Source: a virus. From it: a stretch of DNA of 27,808 nt. The translations under genes and the position numbers were made by a program. This document shows, one piece after another, positions 7,262 to 16,247 of the stretch (its first letter is position 1; each line of letters opens with the position of its first letter). The notes below the pieces were generated by a model. That model had not been told where the DNA came from. It worked only from the letters and a program-made list of their open reading frames with translations, and ran no database searches. The stretch covers positions 1-27,808 of the IMG/VR virus record IMGVR_UViG_3300035162_002523. The stretch is one strand, 5' to 3'.

Positions 7262-9466
7262 ATGAAAGGATTAGGATCACTTACGCAAGGCGCAGCACCA
7301 CAAGGCCCACCACAAGGCCCACCACAAGGCCCACAGCAGGGTATGCCACAAGGTCAGCAGGGGATGCCTATGCCTCCAGCAAATGACCCGCGTATGGCCG
7401 CAGCTATGGACGTTGTAGAGGCGGACATCCCTGAGGTTTTGAAACAATTAGTAAGCAAAAAGGAATTTGCAGACAAAGCTGAAGAGCTGTTAATGTCCGC
7501 AGGTGGACAAGCCGCGATGAACCAGCCTGCCCCTGCATCCCCTACTATTGCAAAGGGAGTTGAGCAAAAGGCTGAGGAAGGGATTGCGGGGCTTCTAGCA
7601 AGGCTATCTCCGGGTATCCAACAGCAAGGCCAACAGATGGCTATGGCGCAACGACGTCCACCTATGCAGGGGCAACGAATGGCTATGGCGCAACGACGTC
7701 CTCCTATGCAAGGCCAACGCCCACCTATGCAGGGCCAACGTCCACCTATGCCACAACAAGGTATGGCAGGGATGCCTGCGCGTAATATGCAGAATATGGC
7801 TCGTGGCGGTGTGATTGGGTACGCTGGCCCTGATGGCAGTCAAGTAAAACCTACTCCTATGCCTACTAGAGGGACACCAGCAGTAGTGCCAGTAACTCCA
7901 GAGCAAGTTACTGCGTTTTTAGAAAAGTACAAGCAGCTACAAGCAGATTTAGAGCGTAGTTTTCCAGAAGAAAAAGCAGCTTTTAAACAGCGCATAATAG
8001 ATTTTGTAAGCCTTTCCGACCCTAGGGTTCGTGATGCGGCTATCGGTTCTAGGGCAGGTATGGCCCGTGGTGGGATTATTGGGTACGCTCCCGGCGGGGA
8101 TGTAGAGGGCGAATCAATAAGAGAGCGACGTATACGTCGTGAATTTGAAGAAGGGCAACAGTACCTTGATAGACAGAGACGTAGCAAGTCCGAGCAGGCC
8201 CGACAAGCACGTCTGAATAGCCTCTACGCGGAATTGAATAACCCGGAAATTACTTCCGAGGAGAGCGCGGCCCTTACCTTAGAGCTTGAGCAGTTGCGTG
8301 CCTCACAGTCTCTTGATGCCGTTGAACCCGGTGGGATTACCGAGCTTAAACAACCACAGTTCAAAACTGATACGCGATCTCCACAACTCAGACCTTTTCC
8401 CCAACGCCCCTCAAGTCTTATAGACGACAGCTCAGTTGGCATAGCCACAGGTGGTGCGGCACAAGATACCTTTGACCCCCCAGTTGGTGCAACAACAGCA
8501 CCGCCTTTTACTTCTGCTATAGGGGATGCAACAGAGGCACAAATATTAGCGACTCTGGGTAGAGATGCAACAGCCGAGGGAGTAGCAGCCGGGGAGAGAT
8601 ACAGGGAACTAACCGGTGTAGAGGGCTTGCTGGCGGAACGTAAAGCCTTACAGGGAGAAGCTAGAGGGCTAAGAGAAGAAAGATTCTCGCCTGAGCGAAT
8701 GAAAAAGCGTACTTGGCGAGCTGGACTTGCAGGTCTTGGAGCAAAAGGACTTGGTGGGTTTGGTTCTGGCGCTACCACTGAGCGAGACCTAATTGACTCG
8801 GAACGCGCCGCCGCTGCGGGTATCTCTCTTGCCGAAGTAGAGAAGATGATTACCGAAAATAGGGCAATGGGCATGACTCAGTTTGAGGCAGAGAATAAAG
8901 CGCGTGTTGAGGTCGATGGTATTATTTCTGAGGGTGGTCAAATTGCACAGGGCATGCTTGCTACAGATCAACAAAGAGAAGCGGCAGACTTAGACCGTGT
9001 TTCTAGGGAAAACATAGCCTCCGCCCGTGACGAAACTCTGCTAGCGCAATCACGCATTAGCGCTCAAAGAGCGCCGACTGACACGATGTATCAGTTAACA
9101 ACTTTTACTAACCAAGCGCTTCGAGGAAATCCAAATCTAAGTGCTGGCGAAGCCGCAAGTGAAGGTCTGGCTCTTTATAACGAGGCGCAAGAAAGGTTAG
9201 GTCTGGCTAAGTTAGGCCAAACAGAGCAGGCGAACTTTATGTCTCTGCAAGCAAAAGCGCTAGAGATGGCAATTAAAGCGGTTGATGGGCAAATGCCTCC
9301 TCTGCGTGGTGAAGCACGCGAGGCTGAACTCCTCAGGTATCAAGAACTCTTCGTTGAGGGGTTTACCTTACCGGGAAAGACAGGGCCAACAGTGGGGACC
9401 GTTAGAGATGGATTTAGGTTTAACGGGGGTGACCCTAACGTCCGCAGTAACTGGGAAGAGATATAG
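7262..9466 (+). CDS. Pro/Gln/Met-rich virion-associated protein with RGGxIGYA repeats
   Basis: A 734-residue protein starting 4 bases after the previous stop, with 'aggata' upstream. The N-terminus is low complexity: GPPQ repeats (about residues 12-40) and a Met/Gln/Arg-rich tandem repeat (about 126-160, 'MAMAQRRPPMQGQR' twice followed by 'PPMQGQR'). Two copies of 'MARGG[VI]IGYA' follow at residues 179-188 and 267-276, separated by a helical segment. From about 285 onward the protein is charged and helical, with strong coiled-coil character at 285-350 and 425-600. A basic/Gly-rich patch ('KRTWRAGLAGLGAKGLGGFG') lies near 480-500. No enzymatic motif is visible. It precedes the giant protein by 2 bases and is likely packaged with it as an internal virion component; function is inferred from setting only. 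Confidence 0.7.
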   Translation: MKGLGSLTQGAAPQGPPQGPPQGPQQGMPQGQQGMPMPPANDPRMAAAMDVVEADIPEVLKQLVSKKEFADKAEELLMSAGGQAAMNQPAPASPTIAKGVEQKAEEGIAGLLARLSPGIQQQGQQMAMAQRRPPMQGQRMAMAQRRPPMQGQRPPMQGQRPPMPQQGMAGMPARNMQNMARGGVIGYAGPDGSQVKPTPMPTRGTPAVVPVTPEQVTAFLEKYKQLQADLERSFPEEKAAFKQRIIDFVSLSDPRVRDAAIGSRAGMARGGIIGYAPGGDVEGESIRERRIRREFEEGQQYLDRQRRSKSEQARQARLNSLYAELNNPEITSEESAALTLELEQLRASQSLDAVEPGGITELKQPQFKTDTRSPQLRPFPQRPSSLIDDSSVGIATGGAAQDTFDPPVGATTAPPFTSAIGDATEAQILATLGRDATAEGVAAGERYRELTGVEGLLAERKALQGEARGLREERFSPERMKKRTWRAGLAGLGAKGLGGFGSGATTERDLIDSERAAAAGISLAEVEKMITENRAMGMTQFEAENKARVEVDGIISEGGQIAQGMLATDQQREAADLDRVSRENIASARDETLLAQSRISAQRAPTDTMYQLTTFTNQALRGNPNLSAGEAASEGLALYNEAQERLGLAKLGQTEQANFMSLQAKALEMAIKAVDGQMPPLRGEAREAELLRYQELFVEGFTLPGKTGPTVGTVRDGFRFNGGDPNVRSNWEEI
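7298..7333 (+). repeat. 12-bp tandem repeat, 3 units (PQG-rich)
   Basis: Three identical copies of ccacaaggccca encode the PQGP-type repeats at the N-terminus of the 734-residue protein. Confidence 0.9.
7637..7741 (+). repeat. 42-bp tandem duplication plus a 21-bp unit
   Basis: Two 42-base units (7637-7678 and 7679-7720) encode MAMAQRRPPMQGQR twice. A further 21-base copy of the second half follows (7721-7741, PPMQGQR), then a diverged copy (PPMPQQG). Units differ by a few synonymous changes, so this array is older than the one at 3918-4082. Confidence 0.88.
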
Positions 9467-9468
9467 AC

Positions 9469-12400
9469 GTGGCTAAAGCTCCTTGGGAAGAAGATTGGGA
9501 GGTACAAACCGCTACGAGTCCTTCTAAAGCCCCTTGGGAAATAGATTGGACCGCCGAAGAAGTTGCTCCTACCCAGCAAGAACAAAATAACCTAGCCCCT
9601 TGGGAACAAAATTGGGACCAAAAAACTCCTGCGCCTGTTATCCCTGCGCCCGTTACGCCCGCACCTGAAGTAGAAGGCAACCTTCTGCGTGAGACTTTAG
9701 ACATCCCGTTAAAACTCGGAAGTGGTGTGCTTACTGGCACCAAGATGGTCACTGATATATTCGGTGCGGATAATGCGGTGTCTAGTGGGTTGGGTGCTGC
9801 TGAAGAATGGTTAAGCAACTTAGTCTCCGCACAATCCAAAGCTGACTCAGCAGAAATCGCTCGGATAATGCAAGAAGCGGAAGACCTAGGGTTTATGGGT
9901 CAAGCCAAAGCCGCCTTGAATGCCCTCACCGTAGCGCCCATAGACTTCTTAGCACAAGGTGTTGGTACGTTTGTACCCGCTATAGCTGCGGCTATTGGTG
10001 GTGGAGCTGTTGGTGTAGGTGCTTACGGTGTGTCGTCGGGTGTCGGGCTTATTAAGGACACCATATACGATGCTGTACGCGAAGAATTAGTAAAGTCAGG
10101 TAAGTCAGAAGAAGAGGCAGAAGCAGCCGCTACAGAAGCGCAGTCTTACACTGGCGAAAATATAGACATGATCGTAGCGGGAGGAGGCCTTGGTTACTTG
10201 GCTTCCCGTTTTGGTGTGCCTGAAGCTTTCATAAAGGGAAAACTTGGGCAGCGTTTAATTGAAAAGTTCGGGCAAGAAGGCTCGAAAGGTATCCTGAGAG
10301 AAATAGGTAAAGGTGCAGTAAGAGAAGGAATACCTGAGGCGATGCAGGCGGGGCAAGAAAAGTTTGCAGGTAACTTAGCGCTAGCTAGAGAAGGGTTTGA
10401 CGTGCCTTTGGGCCGAGGAGTTTCTGGTCAAGCAGTCCTAGAGGGTGTTATTGGTGGAATACTTGGTGGGGGCATGAGCACCATTGAGACAAGGGCGGCT
10501 GACAAACTAAGCGGAACTTCCGTGGATGGAGTGCTTACTCCCGAGCAAGAACAAGAACGAGATGAGCTAGCTAGTCAAGTAGAGGCAGCGACTGCCGAGG
10601 CAGCGGGACAAAAAGCAGCTAGGGTGCAAACTTATGTGGACGAAGGTATGTCCCCGGAAGAGGCGCAGGAAGCTGAAGGAATCGAAGCTAACGTACAAGC
10701 GGAGGTTCGAAAGCAAGATGCCCAGAAGGAAGTCATTGACCAAGAAGCCCAATATGAAGAGGAAGATCGAGCTGAAGTAATAGCGTTAGCACAGGAATCT
10801 TTTAACACCTCTCCTGAAAGAAACGAGGCAGTAGACGAGCAGCAAGCAAACGTTGCACAGGAGTATGGACCTGAACTCGCCGCCTTGTATGAAAGCACTT
10901 ATGCCTCTCTTGCTAGGGGCATAGTAGCCCCTGCCGCTGAGGTAGCCGCTGAGGTAGCCCCTGAGGTAGCCCTTGAGGGCGATGCTGATCAGCAAATAGA
11001 TTTTGTAGCCGAAGAAGCAGCCGTAGACGGGCAAGAAGAAATAGTTGTGGAGGAAGCTGACCCTGATGCGGATGTCATTAAGTTTATTACAGATACCGGC
11101 ACAACTGCACTTAGTAAAATAAAAACCCAGTTTAAGTTAACTACAGCTAAAGCAAATGAACTTGCTCTTCGCTTAGAAACTAAAGAAGTCCTGTCGAAAA
11201 AAGGACCGGGTGGAAGGCGTACCGTTGGCCCGGCGATAGCTGTGGAAAGTGTGCCAACGCAGGTAAACCCGAGAAGCGAAGCTGGGCAGGACTTTAAAAC
11301 CGAGAGTGACGCAAGGGGTAAGAAATTTAATCAAGAAATTACTCAAGCGGAAAAAGCAGTAACGGACTCAAGCGTTGAGAGTATGCAAGAAGTGCGTAAG
11401 CAATATGGGTTTGAGAACGAAGAAGACTACGAAAACATTATAGACGACGATAAGCGAAGAAGCTTAGTTCAAGCAAAGACTGAAGAGAACTACGCGGCGC
11501 TCGTAAAGGAAGAAGGGTTTGCCCCCGAAGTAACTCCAGAAGTGGCTTCAGACGCAACTCCCAAGGACAAAAAAGTATCTCGCCTAGCTGTTATAGCCGC
11601 TTCAAACGCTCCAAAAATTGCACCAGAGAAAGCTGCTGAGCTACGGGAAAAAGCGGAGAGCCAAGCAAACACAGAAGTTAATGCCTCACTTAAAAAAGGG
11701 CGAATGGTTGAAGCTAAACTTTCCAAGAAAAAGGATGCTCTTGAAAACGCGTTAGGCAATTTGTGGGTAGCACAAAATAACCGAGACAATCGTAGTTATG
11801 CCGCGCGACAAACTAAAGCCGCTAAAGTTCTTGACAACTTAACTCCAGAGCAAAAAGTAATAGCCGAAGAAAAAGGTAAAGAAAAACTTAAAGCCATTGG
11901 CTTACAAGGAAGTAAAAGAAAAGTAGTCCGAAGTGTACGGTCCGACCGCTTAGACGGCATAACCGATCAAAACTATAATGACTCTTACCGATCCGCTAAG
12001 ACTACTACCGAGCTGTTAGATAAAATAATTGCAACGGGGAATAGGTTCGAAAAGTTTCTTGCTCGTAGGTTAAAGCCTTTAGTAAAAGACGTTAAACTAA
12101 TTATTGGTTTCCAGCCAACGCAAATGTTTATAGAGCAAATTAGTGGCGTTGCTCCTCCGATCAATCCAGCAAATCCAAGACAAAAGCAATTCGGTTACCT
12201 CCAAGAAAACCCAGAGGGGCAACGAGGTAATTATAGCGCACTCCCAGATTGGCTAAACGAAACTATGTGGGAGGAAGAATCACAAGGTCTCTACTTCCCG
12301 AGCAGGAACACCGTATTTTTAAACACTACCAGAATGTACGAGGGCGACGACAGCGCAGAAGGACTAAACAACACTACTATTTTGCATGAGTTTATACATG

Positions 12401-15400
12401 CTGCGACTGTAAACGTCCTTTTTGAGTTCGATCTTCGCGGCGGAAAAAATAAAACTAACCCTAGGGCTACTCAGGCAATAGAGGATATAAGAACTCTTAT
12501 GTCCGAAGCGCAAGAAACTTACTTTCGTAGGATGGAAGGTGGGCTTAGGGATGGCATAGAAACCTTAGCCGAAAGGGTAGATATTTTTAACGACATATAC
12601 GAGTTTGTTGCTTACGGTTTAACTGAACCTTCGTTTCAAGAATTTTTGACCAAGGTCACACCTGACTTAAACCAGCAGTCTAAGGCGAGCGTTAACAGTT
12701 TGCGAAATGCTTTAGGTAAGTTCTTAAACTCTATCCGAGAAATACTGGGACTTGCCCCTAGTGAATTTAATGGCTTTGTAGTTCTAACCGACCTTACCGG
12801 AACACTACTAGAAGAAAACCCAGATAGCCCACGCATTAGCGCTGCGGATATAAAACGGGCAGTTGCTAAGACTAAGAGAGCAAGTGCTGCTGCGGAGAAA
12901 GTAGCTAAGAGCCAAGATGCAAAAGGGTTGTTGCGTAATATGTTCTCCGCTGTAACCGAGATTCGAGATGTTGAGGGAGCGGTTAATTTTTTAAAGGGAA
13001 CCTACGACAGCATAGATTCAAATCGTCTAAGGGCGATGTTAGGAGCCTATACCACTGATGGAATCAACAGAGTTTTTGGTGACAAGGTAAAGCTAAATGA
13101 AATTGATTCTAAGGTTGAAGCTTTAAACATCACAAGAGGGCAGCGCCTAAAAGAATTGGCAGAGAAAATTCCCGGTTGGCAAGAGTTTAACGGTTTGTAC
13201 GAAGAAGGTGCGGGCCTACTCGCTGACATAATGTCGTTAGCTACCCTGAACAACTTTGATCCTTTGCTACACAAGGATAAGGCCGCTGCACTAAAGAACG
13301 ATGCCGAGCTAAACCTTAAGAAAAAAGCACTTGCGCGTGCTCAAAGAAACCCCAACAGCACCAAAGGAACCATTAATTATCGAAAGGGTAGGGTTACCGG
13401 CAGAGAGAAAGTAATCAAAGAGTTTTATGACGGTGCAATTATAAAGGGAGAGCGTGTAGCAGGATGGGATCGTTTGCAAGAAGAAGCAAACGGCGGGCAA
13501 CGTGGTGTTGAAATATTCAGAATGGCTAGGGACAGCTACCGACAGACCCTAGAAGATACCTATGCCATTTTAAGAAAGAAGATTGAGAACTCCGAAATTA
13601 AACAAGAGGCTAAAGATGAGCTGCTAAAAACTATTGCGGATCGACTTAAAGCCTCTAAAGTTTTGCAAGTATACTTTCCTTTGATGAGGTATGGAGAATT
13701 TTGGCTGCGGGTAGGTAAAGGCCAAAGAAGAGAATTCTACATGTTCGAGTCGGAACTAGAGCGGAATCTATTCGCTAGAGAACGTGCTAAGGAAGTAGCT
13801 CCTTCAAAAGATTTCACAAAGGCACTCGAAGACGAAGACGTACAAGTTGGTAAGAACACTGGTGATAACCAATTCCGCCAAGAAATGGAAGGCTCTAGCG
13901 AAGCACTTAAAACAGTGTTCGATTTAATAGACGATAAGGCGCTGTCTAAAGAAGACGTGCAGATTATTAAAGACAATGTATATCAAATGTACTTGATGAC
14001 TCTATCCAGTTCAGACATGCGTAGAAAGTTTGTTCATCGTAAGGGTGTTACAGGCTTTAGTAAGGACGCACTACGTAACTTCGTTGTTACCCAGCATACG
14101 AGCGCAAACCAACTTGCTAGGCTGGAGTACACCGACGATATACGTAACGCAATCGAAACTGCTAAAAAACAATTAGACGGAAACCCAGAAAAAGACAAGC
14201 TGCTAATAGTAGTTGACGAAATAGCAACGCGTGCTATGAAAGAAGTGAACCCCCCGGAGCGCACTGAGGGGGTTAACTGGGATGCCGTTGCAGGTTTGGG
14301 GAACAAAGCTGTTTTCTATTGGCTACTGAGTGCTCCTAAGTCTGCTTTAGTGCAGCTTACTCAGTTACCGATTGTAGGGTTGCCCGTATTATCCGCTGAG
14401 TTTAAGAACGCCGACGTAGCCGGAATGGTTGCAAGATACACAAAGATGATGCTAACCGGCGAGAGCATGGCAGAGTACACCGAAGATGAAAACGGTGTAG
14501 GCAAAACCAACTGGCTTAGTAAACCTTCTATTAGCGACAGCAAGTACATCCAGCAAAGTCCCATACGTGCAGCATTAGAAGAAGCCTTTGCACATGCCGC
14601 AGAGCGAGAGCTGTTTATGCAGACTTACGCATCTGATTTAACTGGGCAGGGGAAAGTGAGTACCCGAGAATTTAGTGGTGCTCCGAGCAAAGTTTTCCGT
14701 AACGTCGCTAATTTTATGAGCGGTGGGTTCCATCATTTAGAACGTATAAACCGAGAGGTTATGTTCATGTCTAGTTTTGAGCTAGCTTATGCAGAAGCTG
14801 TAGCTCAAAAATTAAGTCCTGAGGAAGCCCAGAAGGTAGCCCAAGAGCGAGCGATGAAGCTTACTTACGCTGGGCTGTTTAACTACTCAAACTATAATAA
14901 GCCTCGGTACATGACAGCCAATGCTCCGATGAAAATGGCTACTCAGTTTATGACCTTCCCTATGCAAATGACTTCTTACCTTGTAAGGAACTTCTTTAAA
15001 ATGCTGCCCTTTGTGAACAAAGAGGGTAAGGCGGCAGCGGCGACTCAGTTCTTCGGCACTATGGGGATGACGTTCTTGTTTGCAGGCGCTACTGGGCTGC
15101 CCCTGTACACAGCCATGATGGGCTTGATGGAAGGGATTAGAGAGGCAAACCGTCCAGATGAAGACGATGAGGACGCTGACTTCTTATACGACATAGACGC
15201 GGCGGGTAATCCAATGGGTATGCGGAACATGGACATTTGGTTCCGACAATCTTTTATACCTCGGTACTTCGGTGAAGGCAGTAGTCTTGCTGACTTCTTA
15301 GGGCTTTCTCCAGAGCAAGCTGCCGCATTAGCTTTATCCGTAGAGATGGGACCAATATCTGCACTTACTGGGCTTAACATTGGTGCTTCGACTAGCTTAG

Positions 15401-16053
15401 ATGGGATGTGGTTCCGCGATGATGGGAATAAGGATAACTCTGAGGATGCCCTAGTAAACTTCACTTATAATACAACCCTTGGCCCCTTTGGCAGCATAGC
15501 TAGAAGCGCAAGCCGAGCATTGGACGATTTTAAAGACGGGGACTATGGGAGAGCTGCCGAAAACGCTTTGCCCGCTATGTTTAGAAACATTGCTAAGACG
15601 ATACGCTTGTACGAGGAAGGACTCGTTACTAGGCAAGGAAATGTAGTTGCTGATGCTGAGTACTACACAACCTTTAAACTATTTGGTCAAGCTCTGGGCT
15701 TGTCCGATACAGAAGTCGCTACGGACCAAGAGTTTAACTTTCAAGCAAAGAACATGGTTACCGATATGCAAACGGAACGCGGGGACTTGCTAAACGATTT
15801 AGATAAGGCAGTTCTTGAGTACCAAAAAAGTGACGTAAACGACCCTAATGCTTATGACGGGATACAAGAAGTACAAGACGAAATAGTTAAGTTTAACTAC
15901 CGTAATCCTTGGATGCTCATTAAGGCTAGCACTCAGCGTGCTTCTTTAAAAGGAAGGGCTGAACGTCGAGGAAATTCAAGCCAAGGGTTGAACGTAACCA
16001 AGGAACTAGAGAAGTACGTCTTTCCACTAAGAGAAGACTTCCGTAACCGCTAA
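9469..16053 (+). CDS. Giant polyvalent virion protein with metalloprotease motif and PLxRFG-type region
   Basis: A 2194-residue protein with a GTG start 2 bases after the previous stop and 'gggaagag' upstream. Three APWExxW-type repeats lie at residues 4-10, 21-27 and 43-49. A hydrophobic Gly/Ala-rich segment follows (about 154-200), then a long Glu/Ala-rich coiled region. Residues 535-586 resemble an FtsK-gamma winged helix ('DVIKFITDTGTTALSKIKTQ...'). HEFIH at 973-977, with Glu at 1045 in 'YEFVAYGL', fits a gluzincin-type zinc protease. 'PLMRYG' at 1404-1409 matches the PLxRFG signature of very large phage proteins. The C-terminal part (about 1614-1645, 1821-1848 and 1865-1888) is hydrophobic and resembles large polyvalent protein-associated regions such as LPD38. 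Its position last in the virion run suggests an internal or ejected protein. Motifs are visible; family names are from memory and role is inferred. Confidence 0.8.
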   Translation: MAKAPWEEDWEVQTATSPSKAPWEIDWTAEEVAPTQQEQNNLAPWEQNWDQKTPAPVIPAPVTPAPEVEGNLLRETLDIPLKLGSGVLTGTKMVTDIFGADNAVSSGLGAAEEWLSNLVSAQSKADSAEIARIMQEAEDLGFMGQAKAALNALTVAPIDFLAQGVGTFVPAIAAAIGGGAVGVGAYGVSSGVGLIKDTIYDAVREELVKSGKSEEEAEAAATEAQSYTGENIDMIVAGGGLGYLASRFGVPEAFIKGKLGQRLIEKFGQEGSKGILREIGKGAVREGIPEAMQAGQEKFAGNLALAREGFDVPLGRGVSGQAVLEGVIGGILGGGMSTIETRAADKLSGTSVDGVLTPEQEQERDELASQVEAATAEAAGQKAARVQTYVDEGMSPEEAQEAEGIEANVQAEVRKQDAQKEVIDQEAQYEEEDRAEVIALAQESFNTSPERNEAVDEQQANVAQEYGPELAALYESTYASLARGIVAPAAEVAAEVAPEVALEGDADQQIDFVAEEAAVDGQEEIVVEEADPDADVIKFITDTGTTALSKIKTQFKLTTAKANELALRLETKEVLSKKGPGGRRTVGPAIAVESVPTQVNPRSEAGQDFKTESDARGKKFNQEITQAEKAVTDSSVESMQEVRKQYGFENEEDYENIIDDDKRRSLVQAKTEENYAALVKEEGFAPEVTPEVASDATPKDKKVSRLAVIAASNAPKIAPEKAAELREKAESQANTEVNASLKKGRMVEAKLSKKKDALENALGNLWVAQNNRDNRSYAARQTKAAKVLDNLTPEQKVIAEEKGKEKLKAIGLQGSKRKVVRSVRSDRLDGITDQNYNDSYRSAKTTTELLDKIIATGNRFEKFLARRLKPLVKDVKLIIGFQPTQMFIEQISGVAPPINPANPRQKQFGYLQENPEGQRGNYSALPDWLNETMWEEESQGLYFPSRNTVFLNTTRMYEGDDSAEGLNNTTILHEFIHAATVNVLFEFDLRGGKNKTNPRATQAIEDIRTLMSEAQETYFRRMEGGLRDGIETLAERVDIFNDIYEFVAYGLTEPSFQEFLTKVTPDLNQQSKASVNSLRNALGKFLNSIREILGLAPSEFNGFVVLTDLTGTLLEENPDSPRISAADIKRAVAKTKRASAAAEKVAKSQDAKGLLRNMFSAVTEIRDVEGAVNFLKGTYDSIDSNRLRAMLGAYTTDGINRVFGDKVKLNEIDSKVEALNITRGQRLKELAEKIPGWQEFNGLYEEGAGLLADIMSLATLNNFDPLLHKDKAAALKNDAELNLKKKALARAQRNPNSTKGTINYRKGRVTGREKVIKEFYDGAIIKGERVAGWDRLQEEANGGQRGVEIFRMARDSYRQTLEDTYAILRKKIENSEIKQEAKDELLKTIADRLKASKVLQVYFPLMRYGEFWLRVGKGQRREFYMFESELERNLFARERAKEVAPSKDFTKALEDEDVQVGKNTGDNQFRQEMEGSSEALKTVFDLIDDKALSKEDVQIIKDNVYQMYLMTLSSSDMRRKFVHRKGVTGFSKDALRNFVVTQHTSANQLARLEYTDDIRNAIETAKKQLDGNPEKDKLLIVVDEIATRAMKEVNPPERTEGVNWDAVAGLGNKAVFYWLLSAPKSALVQLTQLPIVGLPVLSAEFKNADVAGMVARYTKMMLTGESMAEYTEDENGVGKTNWLSKPSISDSKYIQQSPIRAALEEAFAHAAERELFMQTYASDLTGQGKVSTREFSGAPSKVFRNVANFMSGGFHHLERINREVMFMSSFELAYAEAVAQKLSPEEAQKVAQERAMKLTYAGLFNYSNYNKPRYMTANAPMKMATQFMTFPMQMTSYLVRNFFKMLPFVNKEGKAAAATQFFGTMGMTFLFAGATGLPLYTAMMGLMEGIREANRPDEDDEDADFLYDIDAAGNPMGMRNMDIWFRQSFIPRYFGEGSSLADFLGLSPEQAAALALSVEMGPISALTGLNIGASTSLDGMWFRDDGNKDNSEDALVNFTYNTTLGPFGSIARSASRALDDFKDGDYGRAAENALPAMFRNIAKTIRLYEEGLVTRQGNVVADAEYYTTFKLFGQALGLSDTEVATDQEFNFQAKNMVTDMQTERGDLLNDLDKAVLEYQKSDVNDPNAYDGIQEVQDEIVKFNYRNPWMLIKASTQRASLKGRAERRGNSSQGLNVTKELEKYVFPLREDFRNR

Positions 16054-16247
16054 ATAATTCTCCATATGCGGATGCCTCGCACCCCGTCGGTAATGACTAC
16101 CTTAGTAGCCACCTTATAGCCGAGGCGCTTGGTAACATCCACAATCTTCTTACGGGACTTTCTGGGATCAAGGCAGGGCACAAAGAACGAACACCCCACC
16201 TTAAACTTAACCCAGTTAATCTCGTAAACTATCTTCTCCACTTGCAT
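16050..16247 (-). CDS. Small basic protein of unknown function
   Basis: A 65-residue protein starting with MQVEKIVYEINW. It is basic and beta/alpha in character, with a 'GCSFFVPCLDPRKSRKKI' segment followed by helix and strand and ending 'GVRGIRIWRII'. The pattern (strand, FFVPC, helix, strand, RGxRxWR) looks like a compact folded domain, not a random frame, and similar small proteins are familiar from phage genomes. It overlaps the 3' end of the primase-helicase gene by 32 bases, in another frame. Its TAG stop overlaps the stop of the convergent giant gene by 4 bases. A GAAGAAG stretch upstream of the ATG is a weak ribosome site. It is probably co-transcribed with the primase-helicase. Function unknown. 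Confidence 0.65.
   Translation of the reverse strand: MQVEKIVYEINWVKFKVGCSFFVPCLDPRKSRKKIVDVTKRLGYKVATKVVITDGVRGIRIWRII

Noticed and set aside
8224-8874. 216-residue minus-strand ORF
   Set aside because: Ser/Pro/Ala-rich antisense shadow of the 734-residue gene; it has no domain and crosses the packing of the plus-strand operon.
15045-15464. 139-residue minus-strand ORF
   Set aside because: Antisense to the well-supported giant protein; composition Ser/Pro-rich and no start signal.
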